From: Lentinula raphanica
Lineage: Eukaryota; Basidiomycota; Agaricomycetes; Agaricales; Omphalotaceae
Assembly (NCBI GenBank): GCA_027919835.1
Contig: JANVFP010000066.1
Span: 1-32,664 of the forward strand
Reading direction: 5' to 3'
DNA: 32,664 nt
Shown: one piece after another, positions 10,479 through 21,703 of the stretch
How positions within the stretch are numbered: the stretch's first letter is position 1
How the letters are laid out: the number at the start of each line of letters is the position of its first letter
Made by a program: the position numbers and the translations under genes
Notes under the pieces: model-generated
What the model was told of the DNA's origin: nothing
The model's input: only the letters and a program-made list of their open reading frames with translations
Database searches by the model: none

Positions 10479-13400
10479 TCAAGCAGGCTCTTTCTTCTCA
10501 ACCCCACTTGATCCGGGTGAGGGGGTATGCTTTGGGGGAGATCTGCTGGGTGTTTCAGCCAATTTTGAGCGCGGCGGTGACAAAGAAGGACGAGAATCGA
10601 CCTGCATGCGATCACGATCTCTTTCCCTCTCACGCTCATCATTACCAGCACCAGGGGACGGGGCGCTTGAGGTTGGAGACAAAGTTGCTATCGGGGGAAG
10701 GGCAATTGGAGTACTGCTGTTGGTATTAGTAATTCCAGCACTAGCAACGGCACCGAGAGGACGAGGATGGGGAGGTAGGACCGCGGGAAGAGGTGGTGAA
10801 GGAGGGTAATTTTCATGTCTAGCTGAATCAGGAGAGTGTGAAGTTGGTTGAGTACGGAAAGGAATAGGCGAAGGACGAGTTGAAGGGATGGGAGTTCGTT
10901 CCCAGTGGATGGAGAGGAAGCCCTTCGTTTAGAACCGTCCATACGAGAGCGTTTGTTGTCGTTACTATCGTCAGGTGGAGGACTCAAAGCTCTCTTCAAG
11001 GGCTGAGGAGGAGGAGACATATGACTCCTAGTAGATGACACAGAATCACGATGCGATACCGATGGCCGTGTATCACTATGCCTGCTTCCAGAGGAGATGG
11101 TCGGAGAATGAGTATGAGAGTCTGAGGATGCATTCTCAGCAGCAGGGGTCTGTACGAGGCTAATCCCATGAGAGCATCTGCAACGCCTCATCATAATTTT
11201 CATCAACGACACGGGAAGGTGGACGAGGTGTTGTCGCGCTTGTGGGGGAGGGTCGATTGGATGATCCAGATCCATTGGAACTTGTAGGCGGAGATCCTCC
11301 TTTCGTATAACCAGATCCACTCTTGTATCCACTCGAGCCGGAACCAGTTGCGTAGCCTTTAGAGTATTCATCATCCTTTCTCTTTGATGATGGTCGTTTT
11401 CGCTTCTCCTTATCCTTTTTCGGGGCGCTGTCCACTGCCATGGGAGTCGGCGTCGATTCAAGTTCCCGAGAAGCAGGCGCGCGTCGCCGTTGTCCTTGTC
11501 ACTTCCAGGATGAGGGCTTTCTGAATTTCGAATGACTGAAGGCAAAGTCGTCACTCTTGGGGGTGGTCCACCAGTCCGAACATCATGTTCCCGCGTGGGA
11601 TCGAAGCGACCACGAGGGATCAAGCGATCTTGATCGTTATGCCCAGGTGGTGGAGAGCTCGCGGTACCAGGATAAGACGATGAGGCTTGCCATTTCCGAC
11701 ACTGTCCCAGTATCGGGAAGGAGGACGAGACGATCGAGGAGATTGTTCGGGAGGACTGTTGGCACGATGAGGTGAACGCGGGGGTAGAATGAAGACTGCT
11801 GGGGATAATCATTGTTATGTCTTCCAGACCGTCGATCTGGACCAGGCTCCCAATGGTCACCAGAACGCCGGTCCCAGGGAATCTCGTGCTCGGACCTTCC
11901 CGGTGGCTGAGACGCGTAAGTGCGAGGAGAACGGGTAGGCAAAGGCTGGGCTGGGCCTCCAACCGCACGGGTCGAAGGAGCGAAAGACGAATACGGCGGC
12001 GGAGGAGGAGACGAACGAGTACGAACAGAAGGGAGTGGAGGAGGAGAAGAAGATCGTGAGGAAGGCGCACGATGACGAGGGAAATAATCTCCATGAGGAC
12101 CACGTGCGCGAACGTCGTCAGCTGGGCTTGGATTGGGATGATGGAGAAGAAGAGAACCGGGTCGAGAGCCGTTGTCACGACTAGGTAAGAAATCTCTGCC
12201 CTGTGCAATAGGTCCATCGATCTCCATCGGTGCTAGAGGCGTGTGCAATGACGCATGACGACTCTCATCAATATTAACAGGAGGCGGCGGTCCACCACGG
12301 AATGGGCCTGGAGAAGACCGCGAGGCAGAACTCTGTGAAGGTGGCGGAAGTGAGATTTCATTTGGAGCGTTCCTTGATTCTGCTCGAAATGAGGAACGCT
12401 GATTAGGAGGCTGGAGTAACAAAGGTGGACCAGTTAGACCTGGTGGCGCACTACTGCGCTAGCGTAGGCTGTCGGATGGACGTCCTGTGGTCCAGGAGCG
12501 GCTGGCAGCTGACCACCGGTGGCTTGAGCGGTCTTGAGGAGCTGTAACCTATTTGAGATCACGGCGTTGCCGGGATCCAGTTCGCTCGCTCGAGCGTAAG
12601 CGTCAATCGCGTCGGAGATTTGATTATTGCAGCTTTCATACAAGCTTCCGAGATCGAACCAAACCTCTGAAATGTATGGATTGATGCGAATGGCTCGGAA
12701 TAAGCGTCGAGTGCGTCACGGAATTGGTTGATCTGGAAATAGAGTACACCGATGGAACACCAGAAGGTCGGGTTCCTGCCATCACGATATACAGCTTGTT
12801 GATAAGCTTCGTAAGCCTGTTGTACTTTTGGCCGGCCATATAAGCTCGACCTAGAAGATACCAACTCTGTGCGTCGGATGAGTCTAAACGGGGCGACAAG
12901 TTAGAAGGTTACAAAATGGGAACGGAACGAACTAACCTGCTTCGAGACTCTTGGTAAGGTATTGAATCGCAAGCTCTTGGTTCTGGAAGCCAGAGCCATC
13001 TTGGTGGTAAAGCCAACCGAGCTGTTGAAGAACCTTTGCATGAACAGGTTATCGGCCACAACGCGTTCATAAGCATCTTTAGCTTGAACATGCTGCACAA
13101 GAGATAGGTTTAGAGCTTAAACGGGCTACCAAAAGGAGAACTCACGTCTTTCTGTTGCTCGTACACATGGCCGATCTGGAACCATATGTCGGCGTGTGCT
13201 AGCGGGCTGGGTGGATTGCGAAGGATACGATCGAAGCAGGCAAGCGAATCTTCATACTTGCCTTGCTGCTTGTAAATGATACCGAGTCGGAAGAGAATTT
13301 CGTTAGCCTTGTCAAAATCTAGGTCTTAATCAATAAGAATAAGGCAACTGTACGGATGATGACCAGAAAAGACCAACCTTTGTCCATGGCGAGGACAGAA

Positions 13401-14023
13401 GAGAAAGCTTCTTCGGCATGGTCGAGGGAACCATAACGGTCATAGAGAATGCCAATACCATACCAAAGTTTGGGATCTTCCTTTGGGTTCGGAAGGAGAT
13501 AGAGAGCTTGTTGGTAGGCAGCGTAGGCTTTTGAAGTCATCTTGCATAAGATAACAATGGCCAAGAGCGCTCCAAACTTCACCGTTGCCTCTTGAAGACT
13601 GAGAACTCGTTGAAAGAATTCAATTGCCTGACATAGGAAAATAACATATGAGTAAATTATGAGAGAAAGCCGGCGGTCCCAGGGAACCGCGGAAGGGAGT
13701 ACCTGGGATAATTTTCCTTGATCCGAGCGATGCCTGCAACCTGTGTAAGACCGGAAAGAGACATCGGATTATGCCGCAGAGCATTCTCATAGGCGGAGAG
13801 AGCATGCTCGAGATCACCCATTTGCTCGGCGACACGACCAATGAGAAGCCAAGTTTGTTCGTTGGCAGAATTGAGTTTCTGAATCATTGAGGAAGGTGGA
13901 AGAGAGCCATTAGTGGTTGAAGTGCGGGAGCTATAGCAGGAGAGACGAGAGAAGGAGGATTAGTTGAGATGGAAGGGGGTCGAGCATACGAACATCCCTA
14001 TGGTGGCGAAGGGATGAAGACAT
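10479..14023 (-). CDS. SSN6: Cyc8/Ssn6 TPR transcriptional corepressor
   Basis: Cyc8 joins Tup1 in a general nuclear corepressor recruited by DNA-binding proteins. Minus-strand exons are about 14023-13703, 13627-13378, 13318-13146, 13092-12937 and a long last exon 12883-10479. Tandem TPR units fill the first half: ANEQTWLLIGRVAEQMGDLE, HALSAYENALRHNPMSLSGL, YQQALYLLPNPKEDPKLWYG, ILFRLGIIYKQQGKYEDSLA, ADIWFQIGHVYEQQKD, SWYLLGRAYMAGQKYN, CSIGVLYFQINQFRDALDAY and DAIDAYARASELDPGN. The second half is low-complexity, rich in Pro, Ser, Arg and His, and ends SPGSSGVEKKEPA before the stop at 10479-10481. At least eight single-base losses break the frame (for example at the end of exon 1, near 13590, 13530, 13045, 12815, 12690 and 12455). 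The start ATG 14021-14023 (MSSSLRHHRDVRM) is a best guess because a frame break follows it. Confidence 0.93.
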
Positions 14024-14748
14024 TGAGGAAAGAGTTTGGGGGAAAAGAAGATTGTTCGAGTTTGGAGTGCCGCAATTTAAGACAAAGTACAATCGCGATC
14101 ACATCAGAGGCTGAGGTTCATGAATTTATTTGGAAATTAAATAAAATCCACGCGAGTTCCAATCGAGATTTGGCTTCTTGACGGAAATAATTTTCATCCT
14201 GTTGATCCTTCGCTAATTCAACAGCTCACCCTGAAATCTTATTTTATTTTTCCTTCTTACATTCTACAATCCGTGAACGGACTTATTCTACTCTCAATAT
14301 TCACCTCAAACACACTCTTTTCTTGACTTATTTCCTTTCAAAACCTACTGCGTGCTCTGCCACAAACCAAAAGGCAGTGAAACTCTCTTCTCCCCTGAAC
14401 GTCGGTAAAATGATCTTGTCATCTTGGCAACCACTTGCCGCAACTTTACATAGCATGATTACATAACATTGATAACATCTCTCGACGTCATTTCTTCGGC
14501 CCGACTTCCTATTCTTCCACATCGGGGTAACCGGTTCCATGTCATACTATTTATGGTAATCTCTCCATCTCCGTGGATTCGCCCTCATACACACAAGGTA
14601 CGTTACACGAGGTCGGATTTAAACGGATCCTTTGATCCAAAACTCAAATAGGAGTTATATCTTTATCTAATCTATATCTTCCAAACTCCGCTCACGACGG
14701 TCCACCACGTTGCATGTGGCAGTCCCCCTTTGCTTTCAACGTTCTAGT
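14024..14748. promoter_or_regulatory. Divergent Cyc8 / SERF intergenic region
   Basis: About 725 bp separate two genes that point away from each other, so it should contain both promoters and 5' UTRs. It is AT-rich in places (14120-14150, 14220-14260). I see no clear coding signal or named motif. Confidence 0.5.
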
Positions 14749-15122
14749 ATGACTCGTGCGCAGCTCTTCGCTCGTCCTTCTCCCTTTGTAATCACTCCCT
14801 CTTTCCAGGTGGCAATCAACGCGAACAAGACCGTCTCAAAGCTCAGAAAAAGGCTGCCGCTAATGCAAAGAAACCAAAGGAAAGTGCCAACACTTTAGCC
14901 AAGCGCAAAGAGGCGTAAGTTTGGCCTTCCCTTTTCTTATCTTCTTGATCCCTCACCCTGCTTCTAGGGACGCTGAAATTCTTCGCGCAAAGCAAAAGGC
15001 AAGTGTGAATTCTCGGCTCATCTTTCCCATTCAAATTACTCAGTACTCAATTCCCCCCCCCTTATCCTACAGAAAAAGAGGAAGAGAAAGCTGCGGCAGG
15101 TGCAACAGGCGGTGGCAAATGA
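14749..15122 (+). CDS. SERF/4F5-family small basic protein
   Basis: Small EDRK-rich factor family, short disordered basic proteins; the worm and human members (MOAG-4/SERF) bind amyloid-forming proteins and speed their aggregation. It has four exons: 14749-14755 (7 nt, ATG ACT C), 14809-14914, 14968-15002 and 15073-15122. The product is 65 residues: it begins MTRGNQREQDRLKAQKKAAA, continues NAKKPKESANTLAKRKEADA, then EILRAKQKAKKEEEKAAAGA and ends TGGGK. The 4F5 signature MTRGNQRE at the N-terminus and the xEIxxxKQKK core fix the family. Total coding length is 198 nt and the frame is unbroken. The last intron contains a nine-C run (about 15052-15060). The donor A|GTGTGA at 15003 is chosen because it restores frame; a GC donor one step upstream does not. 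It is divergent from Cyc8. Confidence 0.9.
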
Positions 15123-15917
15123 CGCGGGATTCCGTCCTCCCAATTCCGATCTACATCACTCTCTTCTAGGTCCTCATATGGTTCTTCTTGTCTAAACCAC
15201 TCTGATTTTGCCTTTTATGTTCATTTCACGTTCTCTTCTTTCGGATGATCTCTTGAAATCATCATTCGTTTCATGAATGGAACCTTGCCTGTATGGCTAG
15301 CACCATGCAATAAGCTTCTTCTTGCAAGATCCTTAATCATGAGAACAAGATCATCTTTCGAACCCGCAATAGGGCTCCCCCTGCCTTCAATACATCCGAT
15401 ATGAACCTACCATTCATATCAGAATCGAAGCCAATTCAAATCTCGATACACACTTAGCCTACAGCTCTCATGTAAACATGCTCGTTCCCACTCTCAACTC
15501 CATACTTAGGGCAGCCCCCATGGGTTGACTGATCACTCTATCCACTCCCATCGAACTTCTTCATTACATGAACTTCACATTGTGAGTATCCGCGCCACGA
15601 CACGACGTGTGCCTTTTCTTCGGGCTTAAACTGATGTTTACGCAAGGCTAATAGTAGGTGAGCCAGCTATATGTGATGTCCTCCCCTCGCAACCTCGCTA
15701 AGGCCATTTCTACCTACAGGAGTATTGGGGTCAGCCTCCCTGAGGTTCACAAAGGAATGGCCGCTTAGCCGCTTGCCCTACGGTTCAGTACCCGCGGGAG
15801 GAGGTGTTTTTCGTTGACTAAAACCCGAACTTGTTGTCATGCAATGGCAGATAGTTCCGCACTTCTTTTTGCTCAATTACTTATACATGGACACGAAGAG
15901 TACATACGTTTCTTACC

Positions 15918-16027
15918 TCCCTCTTTTCTTCACTGTCCGTACTAGGTATGAAAAAATTCCCCAGTTCATTGTACATGCTATTCATCCTGAACACTGTCCC
16001 TCTTTTCTTCACTGTCCGTACTAGGTA
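15918..16027. repeat. 31-bp direct repeat, two copies 79 bp apart
   Basis: The 31-bp unit at 15918-15948 starts TCCCTCTTTTCTTCACTGTC and ends TACTAGGTA. It recurs exactly at 15997-16027. Perfect identity suggests a recent local duplication. Confidence 0.9.
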
Positions 16028-16090
16028 CACGATCGTTGTTACCCACCCTACGCTATATACATATCTATCCCTCCCTGTTCATACGCACGG

Positions 16091-16312
16091 TCTTTCTTGC
16101 TTTCTTGCTCGCATCTGTGCCGCACTCGATATTTCTGCTCCCGCATCTTCTCTCTCTACACTACACTCGCTCTTGTACACCCTAATTCAACGAACGACCC
16201 CTCTTTCTTGCTTTCTTGCTCGCATCTGTGCCGCACTCGATATTTCTGCTCCCGCATCTTCTCTCTCTACACTACACTCGCTCTTGTACACCCTAATTCA
16301 ACGAACGACCCT
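16091..16312. repeat. 111-bp perfect tandem duplication
   Basis: The unit beginning TCTTTCTTGCTTTCTTGCTC at 16091 is repeated head to tail from 16202. The two copies look identical through the unit's end (CTAATTCAACGAACGACCC). There are only two copies, so it is neither a CRISPR array nor a satellite. The unit length is a multiple of three, so chance ORFs run through both copies. Confidence 0.93.
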
Positions 16313-18549
16313 GTGGGTCGGTTCAACGCCTAAAACCTCACTTGCCTGTGCAACGAACCTGAACGATTGGTATGGCCCATCTCCTTCCCTCTTCCCTTCC
16401 TCGGTATTCTTTTCGAATCCTTGGTATTCTTCCTGTCTTGTCAAAAGAAGCTCTGTCCCCCTTCTTACAAGTACATATAAATCGTGTACCGTACCGACAT
16501 ACTTCGGTTCCATACGTGTCCAATCCCCATCCCTGTTTACTCCTAATCCGCTCTAACCCGTGCCGCCCAAACTACCTCACAGCATGGCATGAGCTCACAA
16601 CGGTGTTGTTGTTAGTCTATTATATACAGTACATACATCAACACATTTACGGACACAGTTCTAGAACTCCTCCACCATCAAGAATGAGAAGTGTAATTCA
16701 TGAACCAATGGAACAGTCATTGGTCATTGATCATCGATATCATTCCATGCGCCTCGGTATATGGCTCGGTATGCACAAAGAAGCATTTGGGCTTGGGATG
16801 AAGGCTGATGAAGGGGGACCGCTAGGGAGCTTGTATGAATGGGGTTACAAAGGCTATTTTAGCGAAACGGCCACCAACACCAACAGTCCCCACCGGCTCA
16901 TCTGGTTCATCTAATGAATAGCAGAATATACAAAGGCAATATAACTGTAATATAACTGATATACTGATATAACGTGCATTACCTTGTGTTGGATACAATT
17001 GTATTCATGTACATAGTTCTCATCCAACAAACACTTATACTACAGTGGTTTAGGGCTCGTCTGGTTAGGGATGTTCCGTCGTGTGTAGTATTCGGTTATG
17101 GATTTTTTAGACTGGTCCAGCCCTTTTCCAAATTTCTCAAACCTTCTCCCCCCTTCGTCCCGAGAAATTATCCCCCCAAAGCCGGCAAATTGCTGTGAAC
17201 TTTTTTGACATGGGTCATGACTCAAAACTTCTGTTCTTCAAAGTAATTCAATACACTATCTCGTTTCCCCCTTTACCTTCTCGGTGACCACGAGATGGGA
17301 TGGGATCATTGGGATGGATGGACATCTGCCCTTCTCTCCGCATGCCAATCAATTGTCAATGGCCATCTCCGAAAAGAAGGCTCTGTCATGCATCCTTTTG
17401 GGAATGAAACTTTGTAGCCCAAAGCGTCGTGAAGGCGCTGTTTACTTACTTACTCTACAGGTTCATCATTGTCAAAAGGTCATCATGCTCAGCGTGAGAT
17501 ATCATGATCCATTCCAAGAAGGTGGTCCCTTTTCAGGCTCAGGGTCCAAACCAATTGAACTGTTGTCAATTGGATGATCTCGATTCCATTCAATGCCTCA
17601 AGCTCAAGGCAAAATCATCCCAATGGAGACAAACTGATAATCATATTACTCCATATAATCATTCCCATTCAGATTACATCAATGATGGATTGAAGGATTT
17701 TAAAATCTCAACACCGTTTGAACGTTTCCCTGAACCCTGAACATTCTGTATGTACTTCCGATCCGGTCATACATATACAGAAATTCATATGCATATATGT
17801 CGAACTGTATGCTTCAACTCTTTCAATACAGTTCAAAATCCATTCAGTGTTCACAACAACTTCCCTATTCAACGGTGGTCTCCAACCTTCTTCAGCCTCC
17901 CCTCCGGCTTCATGCAGAAACCGGATGTAATTTTCGGCCCAAACGTTGAAACGTATAGAGCTCAGAGAGTTTTGAAATATGAGCCGGGTACCATAGGGTA
18001 CCATCTACTACCGTAGTACTCATGAGATGGCCGCCGGCTTTGGCGGGACAGTGTCAAATATTTCCGAGAACGGGGTGGCTTGATCATACGCTAACTACTA
18101 CCGCAACCGCCTTAGTCCCTCCTCGTCCCTTGTTTTCGGTGATTGGTGTGGGTCCGGCGCGCATGAGCTCTTTTCTTCACCGCTTCAAGCTTGAAACAGT
18201 TAGGAGAGCATTTTTGGCTAGCTCAAGCCTATGAATCCACACACCACAAGGAAACGTTCCCCGTGTCAGGCTAGCGGATCCAACAAGAATCATCTGCAAC
18301 TTGAAAGAACAGTAGCTTCTTTAACCCAGCCCAATGGAATTCTAGGAGTTTGACCATCGCGATAATCTGATTTTCATGATCCTGCTGGCAAGTAAGCTCG
18401 GTGGGGATGACAAACGCCCCCAGGCCAGGCACGGGACACATTTCATCAAAAGAAAGTTGGAGGCATATCATCATGCATGAAGATCATATCATAGCATTTC
18501 TGAATCGATAGATCATAGTCATCAAACCACATATGAAACTCGGCATCAT

Positions 18550-20032
18550 TTAACTTTTACGGAAATACCACTTTCCTAACCTTCTACGCCTTGCACTTGG
18601 TGTCTGATCATCATCGTTGTTGCCTTTCCAATTCCGCGTCCATCCCGGAGTTGCAGTAGGGGTTTGATACACTCCGTATTGATGCGTGTCATACGGAGGA
18701 GCGTTTAAGATAGGCAAGTGCAAAGGAGGTTGAGGTTGATGTGCCTCATGGGAAGTGCGATGGCGGATCGGTAGAGTGATATAAGGGGTGTTGATGAACA
18801 CAGTCAGGAAAGACAACGACGTCAATGTGAAAGTCTAGATTCCGATGTATTGAGATCAAGCGGTATGGTGTATATATATGACAAGAGTCCTTGACTCACT
18901 AGGGTTTTCCAGCTGATAGGCTCCACGAATCCGTTCACGACCTCAGCTATTAATTCGGCCCCGATACGAGCACGCCCGATTTGGTGGGGTCCCGGTTCAT
19001 ACATGTCTCCCATTCGCCACATTGATGAACAAGAGCTGGCGCCAACATGGCGGGTTTGTCGCAATAATTGTTTCGGTACTGGAGAGCACACCTTGCGATT
19101 TCCTGAACGCTGTCTAAAATTTGCCCATGAATTCAAAGATTTGGGCATGAATTCCAGTAGTCCCGAACGCATGGGTATCACTTACCCATTGAGTACTCTG
19201 ATATCCGGTGTTCCACATCACGTTGCACCGTAAGAATAAACTGCAGGAGCAGGTACAGGAAGACTGAAATCAACGACAGATTGAAGAAGAACTGTAAATA
19301 ACTGACTGGATATCAGCAACAGATCGCAATTATTCTCAGACAGAAAAATACACACCCCAATAAGATATAAGGCGTATCCGAGGAGGTGGGGCAAGAGGTT
19401 GGGGCGACATTCAAAGTGTAATGATTGATGTGCTTTGGTTCCACGTATTGAGTTCTTCGACATCATCATCGCTTGCATTGGGGTCATCATCGTCATCATC
19501 TTCCATGTCCCTGTCATGCATCCGCAGTTTGGTCCCTCGAGGAGTTTTGTGCCGAGCTCTGTAAACTCTTCGTAAAGCTCCAGTCGCCACAGCTCGTCGT
19601 TATTAGACTGGAATTTCTTATGTTCTTCTGATTTTGGAGGACTAGCATCTGACATGTCAACGTCTTTACTTCGTTTGGGAAAGACGGCGGCGGAAATAGA
19701 GTAGCCGGTGAACCGCTGGGAGGAGGAGCCCAGGAATATGGTTCTGGTGCTTGTCTTGAAGGAGTAGCGAAAAATGAAAGGGATGTTTCGGTTTGCGCCG
19801 AAACCGAAAGATGATGGAGTTGCTGGACTGGAAAATGTCATATCGTCATGTGGTCCTAAAGTGTGAGCTTTAGCATGGCATGATAAGGAATGAGAAGACT
19901 CAAACCAACGTTTTCGCGGTGTGCTTGGATCGTTGTCTGATTTCCAAGCAGGCGTCGTTTCTGGCCTGAGGTGAACTGAAAGTCCATAGGCGCCTCTGTA
20001 GAGCGGGGCGAGTGAAAGATTCTAGAGTTCAT
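18550..20032 (-). CDS. BRL1: Brl1/Brr6-domain nuclear envelope protein
   Basis: Brl1/Brr6 proteins are double-pass inner nuclear membrane proteins that help fuse the two membranes during nuclear pore assembly. Minus-strand reading from ATG 20030-20032 gives MNSRIFHSPRSTEAPMDFQF, a Pro/Ser-rich N-terminal part (PSRQAPEPYSWAPPPSGSPA) and an acidic stretch (MEDDDDDDPNASDDDVEE, about 19505-19455). The core follows: a first membrane helix with LQFFFNLSLISVFLYLLLQF near 19300-19240, TVQRDVEHRISEYSM, a lumenal Cys-rich part with CGEWETCMNRDPT near 19010, and AELIAEVVNGFVEPISWKTL near 18930-18900. A second helix (SLSFLTVFINT) and a basic tail end at 18550. The cysteines fit the domain's disulfides. 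About four or five frame breaks occur (near 19770, 19680, 19610, 19435 and 19080), so exon edges there are uncertain. It is divergent from clpP. Confidence 0.85.
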
Positions 20033-20161
20033 TGGGACACGCAGAGGTGGACTAGAACTGGAGAAGATGATGGTGGTCGTCAAATGAAGAGCGTGGTAAA
20101 CTTTTGACGCGCCAAAACTAGTCACGAGGTGGTGTCCTCTTCCCTTTCACCAGCCTGAGCC
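20033..20161. promoter_or_regulatory. Compact bidirectional promoter Brl1 / clpP
   Basis: Only about 130 bp separate the two inferred start codons, which face away from each other, so the genes probably share a promoter. I see no repeated motif here. The Brl1 start could lie a little further upstream, which would shrink the gap. Confidence 0.5.
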
Positions 20162-21247
20162 ATGCTTCGCTCTGCTTGCCGAAGCTTACAACGTCCTGCA
20201 GGTCTTCTTTCTCGCTGCTATCATCCACTAGCAGCCCAATGGTCGTCTCCACCAGCATCTTCTCTCGTACCGATCGTGATTGAACAAACTGTCCGTCCAG
20301 CTTAACAATCATTGTATCGGTTCTCATAACTCGAATTAGGGTAGAGGAGAGCGTTCTTATGATATCTTTTCACGTCTACTTCGGGAAAGAGTTATCATGC
20401 TGTATGGTCCGGTAGGTTCTATATCCTATCTCGCCGCATGGATATCGACTTTAACCCGTATTCAGATTCGCGACACAGATTCAACCCTAACAGTTGCCCA
20501 GCTGCTCTTCTTGGAGGCAGAGGATACCACAAAACCAATCCATCTCTATATCAACTCTCCAGGAGGTAGTGTTACCGCAGGCCTCGCGATTTACGATACA
20601 GTATGCCCAGTTCTTTTCACCTATACCTCATTCTTGACACAATCAGATGCAGGTTGGCCTTCTCGTTCAAATGTCCCCAGTCACCCTCCGTCTCAACTTT
20701 TGACCAGTATGTCTCCGCTCCTATACACACTTATTGCATCGGTCAAGCCGCAAGCATGGGTTCCCTCCTCTTATCTGCTGGAGCAGAGGGGAAACGGCAT
20801 TGTTTGCCTAATGCAAGTATCATGATACATCGTACGCTGGTCCACCTTACTACGTCTTCATGTCATTCTCATATCCCATAGAGCCTTCCGGTGGAGCATC
20901 CGGTCAAGCAAGCGATATTGCAATACACGCCAAAGAGATTCTTCGGATTAGAGAATTACTGACGGGTATATATCAAAAACATTGTGGAAAACCGGGAGAA
21001 AGCCTCGCGGATGGCCTGAAGCGTTTCGGTATGCCCTGAGGTCTTTTTCACAGAGGATTAGATCTCCGAGCCCTGATTGTGTTCATTAGAATCGGCGCTG
21101 GAACGTGATTACTTCATGACCGGTAGGCTCAAGCCTCATGTATGTCTCTCGCTGTTACTGACATCACCGGTAGCACAAGAAGCTCTAGACTTTGGCATTG
21201 TTGATGCTATCTTGGAGAAGAGTCCAAAATCTGTGTCAGGAGGCTAA
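20162..21247 (+). CDS. CLPP: Mitochondrial ATP-dependent Clp protease proteolytic subunit
   Basis: ClpP is the serine peptidase barrel that degrades proteins fed in by ClpX in the mitochondrial matrix. Eight exons splice to an unbroken frame: 20162-20290, 20340-20411, 20466-20600, 20647-20652, 20708-20831, 20882-21028, 21090-21122 and 21174-21247. The N-terminus ([20 protein letters not shown]) is basic and Ser/Leu-rich, fitting a mitochondrial presequence. Family signatures are [40 protein letters not shown], the nucleophile in [14 protein letters not shown], the His in [18 protein letters not shown], and the C-terminal [20 protein letters not shown]. The end is [10 protein letters not shown] with stop 21245-21247. 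The fourth exon is just ATGCAG (Met-Gln of YDTMQ). The first donor is GTCCGT, unusual but needed for the frame. Regulation may be shared with the divergent Brl1 gene. Confidence 0.95.
20647..20652 (+). other. CLPP: 6-nt internal microexon of clpP
   Basis: ATGCAG sits between an acceptor ending ACAATCAG and a donor GTTGGCC. It supplies Met-Gln of the conserved AIYDTMQYVSAP stretch, where bacterial ClpP also has YDTMQ. Skipping it would drop two conserved residues but keep the frame, so RNA data are needed to see if it is always included. Confidence 0.8.
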
Positions 21248-21703
21248 ACATAGTCATCGTTGAGCACCAGTATACGCGTTCCTCATTACAATAGATTCTT
21301 TTGGTGATTATCCATCACGCCATCTGCACTGCTTTTGATGATGGACCCAACGCGCCTTCTCCAGGTTCGAATGCATACTTTGTTTCAGGATAATATTGCC
21401 TAACTAGCTGAGGTATGGATTCGGGATTCGGTATGTATATCGTGCAGTCGCTCTTATGGTTTTAGGATTTCTGAAACAGGTTTGAACGATTTCAACGAAT
21501 TGCGCTTGAATCAATAGAAACCGTCACCGTTTCATTGCTTTCTTTCGATCTATGATAACATAGGAAGCCCTTAGCGTCGCGCCACATTTCCCCCCGGGGA
21601 AGGCTAAACCAAAATGTGAAACGATGGCGTTCGGAAACTTCATGCTGCATAACCTGGAAGAAACAAATTCAGCGCCTCACTTTGTCTTCGCAACCTCCCA
21701 CCA
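21248..21703. other. Intergenic region clpP / aspartic-protease-like gene
   Basis: About 456 bp between two plus-strand genes. I see no coding signal. A CCCCCCGGGG run lies near 21590. It should hold the clpP 3' end and the next promoter. Confidence 0.5.

Larger units (their letters stand above)
15123..18549. other. 3.4-kb gene-poor region with tandem duplications
   Basis: No ORF here matches a family I recognise on either strand, and none is preserved through plausible splicing. Sequence style changes from pyrimidine-rich (15900-16450) to AT-rich (16900-17000). Direct duplications occur at 15918-16027 and 16091-16312. Short AT-rich near-repeats (ATATAACTG-like) lie at 16940-16975. It could be an old transposon remnant, a non-coding RNA region or long 3' flanks of the SERF and Brl1 genes. 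Confidence 0.55.

Noticed and set aside
10688..12217. 509-codon minus-strand ORF
   Set aside because: It lies inside the Cyc8 last exon. Parts of it are real Cyc8 frame (for example the SPPPQPLKRALSPPPDDSND stretch), but other parts are an off-frame reading of the low-complexity tail. The length comes from GC-rich low complexity plus frame slips, so it is not a separate gene.
16091..16312. Possible CRISPR-like or satellite array
   Set aside because: Only two adjacent copies with no spacers, in a eukaryotic nuclear region.
16372..16914. 180-codon plus-strand ORF
   Set aside because: No family features and no supporting splice or motif evidence; it sits in the repeat-bearing gap.
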